In this document: positions 38,907 through 54,200 of the stretch, piece by piece
Position numbering within the stretch: position 1 is the stretch's first letter
How the letters are laid out: each line of letters begins with the position of its first letter
Origin: Tomocerus qinae
Taxonomy: Eukaryota; Arthropoda; Collembola; Entomobryomorpha; Tomoceridae
Length of the DNA stretch: 64,000 nucleotides
NCBI GenBank assembly: GCA_020055645.1
Contig: CM034549.1
Span: 33,007,930 to 33,071,929 of the forward strand
Direction: 5' to 3'
Program-made: the position numbers and the translations under genes
The notes under the pieces: model-generated
What the model was told of the DNA's origin: nothing
Seen by the model: the letters and a program-made list of their open reading frames with translations, nothing else
Databases searched by the model: none

Positions 38907-38912
38907 AATAAA
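38907..38912 (+). promoter_or_regulatory. Candidate MTMR9 polyadenylation signal (AATAAA)
   Basis: The first canonical AATAAA clearly downstream of the stop codon, giving a 3' UTR of about 350-370 bases. Further AATAAA hexamers near 39069 and 39097 could be alternatives. Confidence 0.45.
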
Positions 38913-41900
38913 ATCCTTGGAACTTGCTATGGCTAACATTCCGATGATATCAGAGTACACGTAATAATAAATCATGTTGAATGAGAATAATATTTAAGCA
39001 ATATTATAGGTACGTATATTATATATAAGAATATAATATTGATTTATATGCAAACAATCAATACTGGAATAAAATGTATCTGAAATTGTGACGGCAATAA
39101 ATACAAAAATATATAAAAATCTCTAATAAAGTAATCCTATATACTTTGTACTCGCCATGATTGAATTTATATCGAAGGGATTTTATATTTACATATTTTA
39201 TTGCGCTCTGCTTGAGTAATCACTATTATTTTTATGGTTTAATGGATCAATATCACATATGTAGTGTAACGCATGGCAGTTGGCAGTTAGTGGAATTCCT
39301 GCAAATGTAGCAACCAGCATGCGTCACTTCATACTAAACAGGTTGACATTGAATCAAATATTTTTCGATGAAATATGCACTACTGCTGCATTGATCGCCA
39401 GGATATTACAAAGGTAGGCTGTGAAAACGAAGCAAGTAATTAAAGCACTAAAAGTACAATGTACACATTGGACAAATTGCCATTAGGAAATCATTCTACT
39501 GTGTCTTGTATTGGGCAGAGATAATGGCTTAATAAGAATGACACAAAAAATTGTAGATTTTACATTTCTACATTTTGATTCCTCTATTTACTTATCAATT
39601 GAATTGGTTTGTTGAATAAATAGTTAGTATCTGTAGCAGTAATAATAATATGCATCAAAGAAACAAGTTCAATGTTAACTTTTATTCATTTACATATTTA
39701 ATTAAAAAACAAGGTCTCGATTTAGTAGCAGCGTGGATAGACATTAACTAGTAGAGCGCCTAAATAAGTTGATAGCGCTATTCAATTCAACTTGTTTTTT
39801 ATTGCTAATGTTTGTCCTTCTGTTAAACTTGTTTAACTTATTATTGTTACGCTGCATTAGGCTACACTAGATTACGCCTGGTACAAGACACATCAAATAA
39901 TACAATAGTGGACAGAATAATGGAGATTATACACAGGTAGAGAGAATGCAAGCGACGACTAATTTCATGGAGTACGTAGTTTTGTGTATTCTGAGCAATT
40001 CGATGCAGCTTATTTAAGGGTACTGACAATCTTTTAATATAAATGTATGCTGTGAGAGGGACAAAGACAAATGCTTTGCACATAATTACGATCATGTTCT
40101 CGAATTGTTCATATGGAATTACCTTATAAGTTGTTTAATGCTATGCCACTAGGAGAGTTAGCTTGCCCAGGCTAATTTCGCCTTTGGGTAAAAACGAGCA
40201 TTAGCTTTAGCCAGCTTTAGTGCTACACAACGACCCAAGTTAATATTAAAATGTGCATTGTGTAAAATAGTAACATTGTAAAGGTCCATTGCGACCACGC
40301 TTAGTCTCCATCCAAATGCCAGAGAGCATACCTACCTTCCTTTTTCATTACATTATTGCATTACATGTACATTAAGAGCCATTATGAAATCATGAACATT
40401 TGTTACTTTGCATCTCCTTCTTTGATCTCTCAAAAATTAAATACGTAGTACGTTCCATCCGTACTAGTAGGGCAGCACTGTTAAGTAAGTAGATCGTATT
40501 ATTATTAGTCTATGTGGCTGTGCCATTTCCAAAGGTATTAATGCAAACTATTATGACGCTCCTACTACTTGTAATAATAGAACGCAGTAAGTATCTGCAT
40601 TATACTTAACTGCAGATATTATGTTACAAACTTTTTTCATTCCCTCTCCTGGCTATGAACAGACGTTAACTGAGATAAAAATTTGTGGCAACCTCGCGTT
40701 AAAGTTAGTTTGCTAGACTAGACTAAAGTTCTTAGGTGTAATATGAAGGTCTTGGTTATTTTAATGCTCCTTGCTATCCATTTCACTATCACTACTTATA
40801 TTTACTACTTGACTGGCTAGACTACTACTACTACTCACTTGGATATTATTATAGTAGTTAGGATGGCTGTTCTGAATTATAATACTGGTAAATGATGTGG
40901 TGGGAAGAAAATCTAAATGTTGTAGTTGTTAGTTAAAAAAGTTAAATTGAGAGGAGTTGGGAGCACAACTGCTAATACAGAATCGCATACCAAGAATAGC
41001 AAAGAATGGAGATCAAATCAGAAGCATGTGGCAACGTTAATCTAAAAATATTTTCGGGTCGGGTGTGGATTCATCTTTACATTACTCAACTCTCCTACAT
41101 TATCTAATGCGTTTCTTTTAAAATGATGGAAAATTATAACTAACAAACTATTTCATCTGCTAAGCTTCACACGTAGCCATATCAGAAGACCGTTGGCACA
41201 ATCCTATATGACATCATCATGAGTAATCGAAGGTTAAGTAGCTACCTAGTAATTATTGATTTATGTATTTCCCTACTTAGATCCAACTTCCATTCCACAC
41301 TTCAATCTTAGTTACAACTAACTTCTGCAAATCTATTATTTATTCGACATTATAACAATTTTCTTGGCTAAAAAGACATGTTCTTGGAGTTTGGAGGGCT
41401 TATACTTTCGATGAAGTATAGTAAAAAAAATTAGATTACAATCCCCCACTTCCTATTTTAATGGTTATTCATTTTTAGGTATCTAATGCTGCCAAAAATT
41501 GCAAAAAATGTGGCAACAAAAGCGTTTTCCGCACTTTGCAAGGAATAACATGTTACTTCTACTCTACTAATTTTATGCATAAACTATTACAGGAAATAAT
41601 TTAAATTAATGTTATTACCAATATATAGGTACTATAAAAATAATTTTTATAAATGTTGACTATCACTCTTGCATCCAATTTGCTGTTACTGTCAAAGATT
41701 AAGTAGCATGGGAAAAAATAGCAGATTTGATTACCATGTTTTAATAAATGCAAAGCAGGAACATTAACTATTTTGGAACATGTTTTTATTGCAGGCAAAA
41801 GTTACATTCACACATTTATAGAACACGACTAAAACCATTAATATTGGGAAATTAATATTTCAGGTTGATAGTTTTAGAGTTGCAAGACATGAAAGAAGGC

Positions 41901-43562
41901 TTGTGTAAATATGGTACTGGAGACACAAAGACATACCCGGTCTCATTAGATTTAAATGAGCAAAAGCTTTAGGATGAAATAGATAGGTATATATTTAGTT
42001 AGGTAAGATTAAGGCTTTGGGAAAGGTTGTATAAAAAGCAAACGTAATTAGTCGCAAGAAATAAATAATTTTGAGGCAAGGGTATGAAAGGACGTTGACA
42101 ATCATTAGAGCATGTATTTATCTGTTAATATTCAATTGAAAGGAATTTGAAGGAAGGCAGGCATGCTCAGGTAGAGAGGACGTTAAGATTAGTAATATAA
42201 ATACAAAGAAATACACGGTGTCTGTAAAAGGCATTAACAAAGAGTAATAAAATTATTACAGCGTAGATAGAAGAAGGCATTAGAATATAATAGCAAATTA
42301 TAAAGCATATTAAAAGTAAATGAAAGACAGAAAAGAGTCAGCTTGGATATGGGAGAGTTTCTTTCTCGTCATTTCATGCAGCTCGACTTCCATGCAAAAA
42401 AGTCTCCTATTAAATAGAATAGGACTAAACAGTAACTAAAAGTTAATAAAAAAAAACTGGTAGTAGTAGTAGAGAGATAAAAGTAATAAAGGTAAGGTAT
42501 TTGTAGTTATAGCATTAAACACAACGTCTCTGTGTGTGGAAGCATGGCAGGATTCATTCCAATGGAGTCCAATAGGCTACCTACGGTCGCTAACAAATGT
42601 AAGTAAAAGGGACGCTAGGCAAACTAACTATTGATGTAACGCAAACGTAACTTATCGTTAGTCCAGGTAATAAGTGGAGGTAATGCATCATGTATATTAT
42701 TTGTAGTTAGGGACGTATACTTATGTAAGTATTATGGAATAGGGTAGGGACATCCGCTGCACCTCATCTGATACAACTACACATAGCTAGCGTGTGCAGG
42801 CTGTCTATACCCTCGCTGTGACATAGCATGGCAAAGAATTGTTAGTTTACCTAGTTTGTGTCTAGCCCAGAATAATTTCCCCTCACCATTAACTAACAAC
42901 GCAACCGGCCTGTACACCAGCCTAGCTACAAACTTGCATTAACAAACCAAAATCGAATCGGACAGAGCGGGGGTAAATAATGTAAAGTATATTTTATATA
43001 CGTTAACGTGAGTTAGGTGCAAGTAAAGTAACATAAGGTAAGGTAAGTAAGTAAGTAATAACGATGAGAAGAGACGAGTCATCATAAAAACAACTAATAC
43101 AATAGATATGCAGTGCATAATATGTAGAGAATAGAATGGATGGATTATATAGATAGAAAATACCCTTCGGTTACATTCCCCCTTCAATGTTACTTATCCA
43201 CATCGAATTCAGTGCTCAGCCTCTCGCCTCGCTCTCCACTACTCGCTTCCCCGATATTATTAACTACATTATATCACGTTAAAGTTATCTGCTAAATAAC
43301 ATTTAACTCCCTTCCCTGCCTGCCTTGCTCACTCATTCAGTTCAACTCAAGTCAAGAGCAAAGTTAAGTAAAGTGCATTTACTTTCTGTGATGACTGCTA
43401 TGAATTTGATTCACCATCCTATTTAATGCTATTTGTTTGTTTGTTCACTCAACCTCTACCAACATCCAGCAGATCAACCATTCTGCTAATTTAACTATTC
43501 TAGTAATACGAGATGGATCCGAATCAAATTTCAACCCATATGACATCATGCGTATCGCGAGT

Positions 43563-43588
43563 TCTCTTCTCTCTCTCTCTCTCTCTTC
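43563..43588. repeat. CT microsatellite
   Basis: A nearly pure (CT)n tract of about 12 units. GAGA-type sequence on the other strand could bind GAGA-like factors in arthropods, but no promoter is evident next to it. Confidence 0.85.
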
Positions 43589-46500
43589 ATTTTAAATTGT
43601 AGTTAAGTCGACATTAAATAAACGTAGTACATTCTTTATCTCTTCTAATAAATAGTGTATGTATGTGTCTACAAAGAAATGGATTATAGATGGGAACTGA
43701 AAATTGAGACCGTATTTGGCTTGCATATTAGCATACTCTACCATGCACTAATGAAATGAAATCGAAAGACAATTCTTCAAGTGTAATACATCTGCGACGA
43801 ATTTCTATCTCGAAATATAATACCGTAGACATTAGCTTGGTTACTACTTACTGATGATCAAAGGAGTAGTAACTAATGCAAATATTAATGCGGGTTTAAT
43901 GAATACTCTATTTAATACAAAGTAAAGACATAAAGTAGGTACTACATCATCGTATGTACATAAACTGAAAACTTTATGTAAATCTATGCATAGTAGTTTG
44001 AATTTAAGACCCAAATGCATAAAACATAGGGTTGTGTTTAGTAGAGGTAGCCTAGTATAATGATAATATCCCTGCCCCATCAAATAATATAATCATATCC
44101 CATTCTTCGATTCCCTTCTGCTGAATGCCTTACTCCATTCTATTCTGTCCTCCAATCCATTCCACTATTATAAATTAACAAACATGCGTATCAACGCAAA
44201 GTAATTAAAGCTGTGACTATGATCACGACGATCACGCTGTTGTTCTCCTGTTCATCCAAACGCATTAATATTCCTATAGTTTGCTTTACAACTTTAGTTT
44301 GTAGCTAGCCACACTGCCAGGATGCATTTACATGTAGTTAGTACCTACACTTATAATTTATAATATCTATTTCAGGCAGAAGAATAGGAAGCCGTATGTC
44401 ATGTTATACTTTGTTAGCCCAAACTTCCTTTAATATCTACGACTTTTCTTTGTTACATTCATTATGTTTTGTTTCGTTATTAGCGTTACTTTGCCTCTGC
44501 TACATTTTACTTACTAAGTACACAAATGCCTCAAAACTTCTATAGTGCCATAATCCAAAACGAATCATAAATAGCTCGATATTTTATTTATTTAATTTTT
44601 AGACCCCCCTCAATATTCAGGAAAATTATGTTAGATTCTCCTGAAAGAATAAAAATTTGAATTTTTAACTGGTTAACATATCAAATTGTTTTCATAATGG
44701 CATAATGTATAATGTATCTCCTTTCGAAATGTTTTCAGAAAAAGAGATGGGTAAATATAAGGGCATGATAAATTCGATAGACATGTGTAATGAATCAAAT
44801 CTAATGACAAATATTGCATTAGGAAATGCATAGCTTGGAGGATGGCCCAATTTATATTTGAGTAGATAATATAGAGAGTAGCCGAAGAAGAAAGAATAAT
44901 GGAAATAGAATACCTGGATGAATAATGAAGAGAGTTAGCAAAAGGAAAGCGTTGTTTTTGTGTTAAAGGATGGAAAGCTTTCCTTTTAGTTTTCCTAACA
45001 ATAAGTACTAATGCAGAAGTGATATAGGATTATAGGAAGGTCTGTTAAGGGTTTAGTTTGGGATGAGACGGTTTGGCATATGTATTGTAAGTGTGTATGG
45101 ATGATGTAGCAATTGCATAGCCATTGCCATTTACTTTAGCGTACTTGGATACGTTCATTATAAGTATGTGATGTGATGTACTTTAGTTTGCTAAACTAAA
45201 CCCTCTGAAACCTAAAGCCGCTTTTGCTTTCATTATTGATTGCCATAAACTATGACGCGAACAAACAGAGAATCGTCGAGCTTTAGTTGTGCCGTAGGAG
45301 TAGTCAGACCAATCTACTAAACTAGCTATGCATCTAAAACGCCACTAGTGCCAAAAAGAACGGATTCTACAGTAGTTGTCTGCAGCACAACATAACAGAA
45401 CAGAAAACTAGCCCCTCCACAATATTTATTTATGAAAATCAAACCTTTGCGTTTGCGTTTTTGAGAGAGATCTCATAAAATACATACGGTTACATGGCAG
45501 AAGAGCCCAGACTAGAACTGCATCCATTTTCCAGCTCTGCAAGAACTAACTAACAATAAGTAACTACTTTTAGCAACATAATCTATTACATATACTTCTC
45601 GTATAACTCGAATGGACCATATTATTGTTTTCTTCCCTGCTATAGATAATAATTCATTGCTTTGCATCGGGTCCTTTAATTTTCATTTCTACTTCGCCTA
45701 TGCATTATCAAATGTGTGCACGTACCTACAAAACTAACTTTAGAATTGCCGTAATGTAAAATACGTGTTACTTATACAAAGCTCTCAGCCGTCCCTAAAT
45801 ACACTTAAAACTTATTTTATAACTACAAATATTTCTTGAAATAAGTATGTTTCCTCTAATTACAATACATTCTCTTATTGCCAGAGCGTTATAGTTGAGA
45901 GGTGCCGCATTTTGAATGAAAAACATGCTTATTTCATACATGCATAGGTAGGCAACTATACAGAATAATATTATGTAGGTAGGTAGTATAGTTAGCGTGG
46001 GAATACAATGAAGATCATTGTTGTAAAATTTCCTAAATAATTTGTCTGTCCCAAACTAACTGAAGTGAGCAAGTATTTAAGTGACAAGAAATTCAATCCA
46101 AGGTCTCGAAACAACAAAGTTAACCCAACATTTAGGTACAGTGGGCTAGCATACATTTCTACAAAAGGTCTTAAGATAAAGGAGAATAAGGTAGAACGTT
46201 GTGCATACGAAGGAAGGTAATAATAAGCGATACAACATAATATCCTTAATATTTCAGTTAGAAGGCCAAAAGGTGGTTTACTTTAGTTAAGTTTGCTTAG
46301 GAATTCTTTTTCGTGGATGTTAAATGTTGGGAGAGAGTGGAGCAGAAGAGACAAAACCTGCTGGATTGGATTAGTTACTTCAGCTTGTAGTTTAACATTC
46401 GTTCTTTCGTACCTTAATCTCAAAATAGTTAACGGGGGCTTTGGGGTGGGTTAAAGTCAATAAGGGAACTACATTTACAATACAAGTCTTGTCTGCACTG

Positions 46501-48049
46501 TTACAGCACTCAAATGACTTAAGAGCCTTTCATCCTTCCTCTCTGCTTGCTTTCAGTTCGACTAAATTTCGCTGCCGGAGATGTGGACAAAAAATCTAAC
46601 GCACAATTAGTGTTACTAAACTTGGTTACATTACGTTCCACTCCGGCCCATTGTATTCTATGGGAATCTAATGCATAATATAACTATTATATCCTTACCC
46701 TACAATATAACTCAGATTATAGATACTTAATTTCTGATATCTGTCTTACTGCTACAGGGTGCCTTATACTTTTCTTGTCTTGATTTTATCACCTTGTCCT
46801 TTCTATGATATCATCTGTCTTGTTTCAACAAAAGTTATTTTCGCTTGAATACCTGTACTAAATTAAACAAAATGCCATACCAGGTATTCACATTTTGTTC
46901 TATTTGGTAAAATGATAAGTCAAAACGACTAGATTACAAAGACATGCAATTAACGTTTGTAAGGATAATGTGGATTCATATCTTTTCGTACTGAATGAAA
47001 ATATTTATTTTATAAGTAAATAAGTCAACGTTTAAATTAATATGCATAATCGTCTGCAAACCAATACACGTTTTCTCTGATAGTTAGAGACAATAATTAG
47101 AAGAATTTCGACGTGACAAAGGAAGTAATAGCACTAAGCATAATATTATCTGTAATAAGTGGTAATAAAGTTAAATGCATAATTGTATATTATTAGATTG
47201 TGGGATAGCACTTGTGTAGAATCACGGCAGATTGGATAAAAAAGATCATTAAAGGCATGTAGCATGTGTGCCAACCAATCTGCCAATAATCAAGTCGGGA
47301 GGACAAAGAAGAGAAAATTTAGTGTGAGCATGTTATGGTGACGTTATTCCGGAAGAGAGGGAAAGATATTATGTAAAATAAGCAAATATTGCACAGCCAC
47401 CTACGTACTTGCATTTCTCTCCTCCCCATATCAATACGGATAATTTGAGTACGCAGAATAAATCCAGGGTGGTTAATCCACGAAATGAAGGTTTACTTTT
47501 AGAATGTTGTTTGAGTACATTTCTAATGCTACACATTTCTGTAGTATTTATTACGCATATGAAAATGTGTTTAGTAGTGAACTGAATAAATGTATCGCAG
47601 TTAGTTAGGATGAATTTAGATCGGGTTGCGTATGTGTTTTAGAAATAATTTATATTAGCAAGGGATAAGGTTACATTGGAATAAGAAGGGAGAAGGTCGG
47701 CCAAAAAGCAAGATATGAATAAAATGATGTGTATGGTTGAAACTGAAGTTAAACGGGACATCGGAAGAGAATAAAGCTGTTGAAGTTTTAATATACGGGC
47801 GCTGACTGAATGCTCCTGGAAAGTTAGTGAGTTAAAAGAGTGCCAGTTATACATACCTACATAAAGGGAGATATGGAATAATAATACGAAATTATAGTTG
47901 ATGTTGATAGTGAAGTAAGTTTAAAAGAAGGAGAGGAGTGGAGGAGAGGAGTAGAAGCAGAAGTATTAGCGGTGGTGGCGTAATAAAAGTAGTAAGACTG
48001 GTAATAGTAATAGTGAACTAAACTAAACTAAAGTATAATAATAAATGGG

Positions 48050-48200
48050 CGAAAGGGAGAAAGAAGATCGGGACGTTCGTCGGGGGGACCAAGACCAATC
48101 CGAACAAAACGAACGACGACGAGCATATAAAACCAATGCGATCTTCCATTGCATTGCATTACATTACATTGCGTTGTTAACCGAATAGAGAAATCCGTTC
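48050..48200 (+). promoter_or_regulatory. Candidate TATA promoter region
   Basis: A locally G+C-richer block (CGGGGGGACC, and repeated CGAAC/CGACGA) leads into GCATATAAAACC at about 48123-48134, a good TATA box. The following sequence has TTGCATTGCATTACATTACATT and then untranslated-like DNA with a possible splice donor near 48249 (CCAA|GTGAGCT). It points to the right, toward the Myb/SANT gene 6.4 kb away, so it could serve that gene through a non-coding first exon or an unannotated RNA. It is not proven and could be fortuitous. Confidence 0.25.
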
Positions 48201-51200
48201 AAGTCTGAACTACAACTCTGTCTGTTGAGTCAAGGAAGGCAACGCCAAGTGAGCTCTGTCTACAAGTACCTACTACTATGTTGGATCACATTGAACAAGT
48301 ACCGTAGCGACCGAACCGACCGAACCCTCCTAACTAAAGTGGCGGTGGCAGGGCTTGAACGCTACCGAAACTAACGTAGGCCCTAATCTCTATGTATGTA
48401 ATCTATGTCTCCCAACCGAACTAGTAAACTGTGATCATACTTTACTACCTACGTACTACTATCACTCTCTCCTGTCTCTCTGTCTACTCCGAGAGAGATC
48501 CTCATTATAAACTATGCAAACAACAAAAACACAATTGAACAAGGACACACACACACACATAAGTTTAATATAATGTATTATTATTATGTGACCAATATTA
48601 CTTCCTTCCTATATAGTAGCTAGCACTGAACAAGAGAATGAAATACAAGATTTTTATTTGTTTTTTGACAGAACCTATAGAGATTGATATGACATTGGTT
48701 CATCTGTGAGCGTATATGGAACGTTTGTATGTAAGACTTTCTTTTGCACATCTGCACTTGTAGAATAATATGCATTTATAGGTACAAGTTTTCTTCGTCC
48801 TCTCTATATGTGGCTATAATGTTTTCTTGTAATCTAATCCAGCGTGTTTCCTAGTTTAATCATTGTGACATCTGTATCAGGGAGGAGATGTAATAATAAT
48901 AATATAGAGACGGTTTACTAGTAGGAGATTTAATTAAAGTGGAGAGTAAAAAAGTCAATAAAAACGGAGAAGATGTAAAGGAAATTGATTAATAAATGTT
49001 GCTATCGCCATCTCTTAACCTGCTTTAAAATATATTTAATTGACATTAGGTCTATAGACTAACCAAGGCCAGGCCGCATGTTCAGTTCCAGTTTATACAT
49101 AACTACTGCTAGAAAACTACAACGTCCCAAACCATCTCGCTAACATCACATCACAACTAAAGCAACTGAAAGCCAAGCAACATTGACGGTGTCTCTTCTC
49201 CTCACAGACACAAATACACACAGACGAGTGACTCTCTCCACAAAACCCAACTCAAGCCTTTCACAGCACAAATTCTTACATATAAAACAAAATACACAAG
49301 TTACATCATTGTGTCTTCTGTCTGTGAGTGACTCTGTGTGTGTGGAGTGTGAATACACGCTCTCCCACTACTACAAGGTGAATCTCAGTCCAACTGATGG
49401 TGATAAAATACACACAGATCGTACGCACGTCATTTCCTTTGATTCCCAATACGGACAAATACTATAGCCTCTACTACTACTAGACAGAGGTACGTTGTTA
49501 CTATTCAATTGAGCTATCACAAATAATGTATGTATCTCTCTAACATTGTGCATCAGGCATATCATTATGTACCTGCTACTTTTCACATGAGACAATAGCG
49601 TTTCGCTCAGCTTCCCTTGACTTGACTTTCTTCTCTAATCTTCAGATTCAATTGAAACCAACTCTTTTGCGGAGTGGAGAACAAAACTCCAGTACCTCTT
49701 ATTTATTGTCTGTAATATACCGAACTGAAGTGGAGCAAAGTCAAGTTCGAAAGATATATAGGAGTCTCCACATGAATATCAGTTCAATATGTATGTATAC
49801 TTACTTTGTGAATACATATAGGTAGGTATATAGTACCGAGAAATATTGTATATTAATAAGTGTATAGGTACGGGTATAGGTACCTACGTATAAAATGGAA
49901 CTGCTCTAGTCATCATAATAGAAGAAAGAAACCGACCATTTTGAATTTTGATTGGGATAATTACATATCTTTACTTTACAGCTAGTACTACGGTGTGTTT
50001 TGTAGGAGATATACGCTAAACTATTATAGGTACTTATATCCATTCTATTCAAGGCAAGATCAACTTACGTACGTACGCTCTCGTATGCATAAGAGGATGT
50101 ACTGTTGTACCATTGATTCCAGATATTCGCATTCCTTTTCCAACACTATACCATAACGTAAATTCTAACGCGTGCATTTTGCAAACTTATATATATTATA
50201 CAAAACTCATTCGGTCAAGTCCGTTAGTGTTGCATATATTAAATAGTAGTAGTACAAAGAAAGGCGCAATGCATTGCATGGTGCATGGTAACTTATCTGC
50301 TGTTAGCTTTATGCATGTACATGCAGTATAGGACACTTATCGTATATTTTATAGATACTTAAACGTAACAATAATGCAATGTATCGGATATCAAGCCATA
50401 AAATAAGGTATAGTGATATTAAATAGGTACTTATAAGCATAGGTATTAACATAGACAAGGAAAGGAGCACACGTACATAGAGATCTATCGCGTAGGCTTA
50501 CCTTTACCATTTAAGTACTCGTATATGTAGCCAGGCAGGCAGCGTAGGCATATCAGTTTGTATTGTTCCCAGATAAGAGTGAGTGAGTAGGTTTGGTTTG
50601 CATTTGCTTCCAGAAGAGCAGAGAGTGAACGTATAGGGAGATGTACGTCTAGCATATAAGCTAATATTATATGTACAACTGTTTTGTTGTGGTTGTCGTG
50701 TGATATCGAATAGACTCGTACTCGTAAGCAGGATTCCCTCTCTTTGTTTGTTTGTTGTCCCAGCCAGAGGAGACGAGCCAGCCAGCCAAACTCAGACAGT
50801 TACATTACTCATCTTAAGGGATAAGCAGCTACATTGTGCGGGCAGTTTCCCTTGCCTTCAACACACAATTATTCCTCAAATTATTCATTTAACTTTGTGA
50901 TTCAGCTGTAGTTGGCAGTGGAGACTAACCAACCTAATGACTAACCAATCTGCAACTAGACTACTTTACCTCAGTTAGCTTTTCTCTACTATGTTTATCG
51001 ATTTCCCATTAAGAAGCAACAAAAACCAAACAAAGCATTATAAAGTAAGTGTTAATATTTTACTTGTGCTCGTATTAATAATAATATTCCTTTTCGATAC
51101 ATAATTCACAATATTTCATCACACACACACACACAACATTCTACAAAAGCTATCCACGCTATTAGACATTTTATAACTCCAGTTCCAAGATTTTTCCTCG

Positions 51201-54200
51201 CGTTTAACTTAACTTGAATATTTAATGGAAAAGCGCAAGTCTAAACTGAAGTCATTATATTCTTAGTTGATGGTGGACTGTTTCCTTCAGTTCGTTGTCC
51301 CGTCCCCCGTTTTATTGATTTTTCTAGTCTATGTTCTAATCAACACAATCATTTTTAATAATGCTTCACTGTTATTCACATAATTAAATCCTACCTTTAA
51401 CCTCATGAAATGCACTAGTTTAATTGTCATTTTATATTCAGTGTCTCAATAATTATATTCATTGAAATCTTATACAAAAGCAAAGTAAATAGCTCTTATT
51501 CACATAAAACTGACATTTCATTTTATTTCTTTTGAAAAATTGCAGTGACAAATATTATTAAGGTATTTTAATGTCATTTATTCAGAAAAAGATGTAAAAG
51601 ACTGTCTGCGTGATCATTATTCCCAAAAACCTTATGCAAAGCCATTCTTGCAAATGTGTTGCCCCCTACATAGTTAAAATTACCAATTTGTCTATTTTGG
51701 ATTGACCTATTCGGAAAATTAAAAGCTATTCTCAGTGCAGGAAAAATCTCCATATTTGATAATATTTAGCCTTGATTATTTATCCTTAGTTTGTGTTTCG
51801 TTTTAGGAGAGCAGTATATTTTATGTAACTGTAGTTCGATTCTTACTTAAATTGCTTTAACTGTTTACGTTTTTAGAATTAGTTAGTAATATGAATACTA
51901 AGACAAGCGAATATTTTACTTTCATCAGTTTTATCAGTAATGTCGAAAGTGTTCTTTAGGATCAGAGAAGTTGGCGCCAAGCATGCACTTATACAAGTTG
52001 CAAGTACAGCGATATATTGATTGCAGAAAAATTGAAAGCCTTTGTTTACTTGCTATTTTATGTACACAGCCACCAAGAGATAATGCATGATTGTGGAGTA
52101 CATTGCAATATGTATGATATATTTAACACATCTAATGCAGATAGATTTTAGTTATTTATATCACATAAGTAAGATAAAAGTTAGGAACGGATATAACAAA
52201 ATACAAACATCAAACAAACTTCGGGGAAAAGTTATTTGCACAGAAGAGATCAATAATATTACCTTACGTTACGGCTTACACGCTAACAAGCGTTTTGGAT
52301 TGGAGAATTTTTATAATTCATTATGTCAATGTTTTGACTGAAAATGACTCCGTAGGAAAGGTCCATAACATTTACTTTAGTTGCTTTTTATACTTATTCC
52401 ATAATCTAAAAATTTAATGTACTTAGTCTACAATAGCCGCGTGCATAGTTATCGATGATGTCGAAGATGCCAATGAATTATTAGGTCGTTGTATCTTAAA
52501 ATGTTGAGAATGCAATTTTTAAAATTTTTTATGCAACTGATTTACACTGATTTTATGATTTGCTTATTTTGTTTTATAAGCTTTACTGTTCCTGTTCGTG
52601 CGTAATAGTAGAATTAACGACATTGTTAATGTACTTACGTTTACTACTGTTAGTAAGTAATAACATAAGCTGTAATTTAGTTTTAGTAGAATAGTATTGG
52701 TAATAATGATTTTACTTCCCATCTAGATTGTTGTACTAAAAAGCTTTCAATGTGTAAAATATAGTTTGCATTTACGCGTTGCGTTTTAATATAACATTTT
52801 AAAATTATGTTATTAAGCATTTCAGCGGGGTATGATCACGATTAGCAGGATAGCCACTCTAGCATTGTTGTCTGACTTTCATCTTTCATCTATAGGCATT
52901 TATTTGCTGTGTTTGACCTTCAACTTTTGATTTGGAATGAACCATTGAATTGAACCATCAGCCATGAAACAGAATGAGTATTATGTATGTGTTATGTTAT
53001 TTTATATGTAAACTTGAGAAGATTATGAGAATGCGAACATTAAGGAGAGAAGTTTACTTGCTCTACATAATCCTCACCTATATGAGACGAAAGTAGTTTT
53101 AAAGCAAGTTTGTTTTGTAGCACTGCCACACAAAATCAGCCATTGTTCAAAATTAGTAACGTTGTGATTATATCAAAATTGCATACCGGGTGTTTGTTGA
53201 TGACGTTTTCCTGTCTACTAATTTTACCCGTTTATATACGATTGTGTAGCTAAGTTTGTATGTTTTTTGATGTTTAGGTTGAGTTCATGAGTTGAGATTG
53301 TGAGAAGTTGGTGAATGACACAAAAGGAAAGTGACTTCCGATCACCAAACAGCAACAAACGAAACAGAAGGGACTGTCTTGAGATTTTCGAAAATTGCCG
53401 ATATTTTCAATCATGTATGCCATTTTATTTACCCCTTTCATTTTGTTATTGAATAAATTTTAATGATTGTGTAGTATAACTAATGATAATACCTATGCAC
53501 AAAAATTTTTGCTATTTCAGTGCATGTGCATTTTGTCACATTTTGCTATGCTAAAAATAAATTACTATTGCTTCTAAACGCACATTTTCACTTTAGTTAA
53601 ACTACATTATATAACATGTATAGTTTTATTTATATGATTTTATTTAGTTAAGCTATTTAAGCACAACTTAATTGCATGCTGAAAGACCCGAACCCGGATC
53701 TTTGGCAGCGATGTATAAGCTAACAGCAATTTGTATAATATTAATTCTAATACTACATAAAACTATTAACAAATAACATAACATTTTAGGTGCCACACAG
53801 GGATGTCTATAGTTGTTTTCGTTTAGCAAAACATATATTTTCGTTTATTTTACAGATATTTTCAGCATTAACCCGCTGTAAAATGCAAACACATCTGGCA
53901 TTGATTTGAGATTACAAAAGCTTTTAAAAATCCTACACAGAAAATTCAAAAATTTTAGTGATTGTTTTGAAGCTCTGTCTACCCATTAATCTGACTGAAC
54001 TATAAGTTTAAAATAATTTAAAAAGATGAGTATCTCTCGAATAATATGTGACTTTGCAATGCAATTGTATAACTCAAATTCCCTGACTTGGGGTGTGCAA
54101 CTTAATTTAACTTGGTCATAGCTTGATAGGTTAACTAACAATAAGAAAGTTTTTTACTGTCAAATACCACTTAAATTAACTTTTGTCTTTGCCTAAGCTA

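Larger units (their letters stand above)
38563..48100. other. Gene-poor region downstream of MTMR9
   Basis: The first few hundred bases are MTMR9 3' UTR. After that about 9 kb shows no supported exon on either strand. Notable are repeated GTAAG/TAAGTA strings near 43020-43060, a CT microsatellite at 43563-43588, and a purine-rich block near 47920-48070. Open frames such as 39862-40095 and 42939-43187 (minus) are hydrophobic, Tyr/Leu/Ile-rich and look like chance frames. Confidence 0.4.

Noticed and set aside
49146..49595. Overlapping open frames on both strands
   Set aside because: Low-complexity Thr/Ser/His/Val sequence on both strands of the same AC/GT-rich DNA; neither looks like a protein.
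53675..53745. Functional tRNA gene
   Set aside because: Only a T-arm-like stem-loop and box-B-like motif are present; no acceptor stem or full cloverleaf could be drawn.
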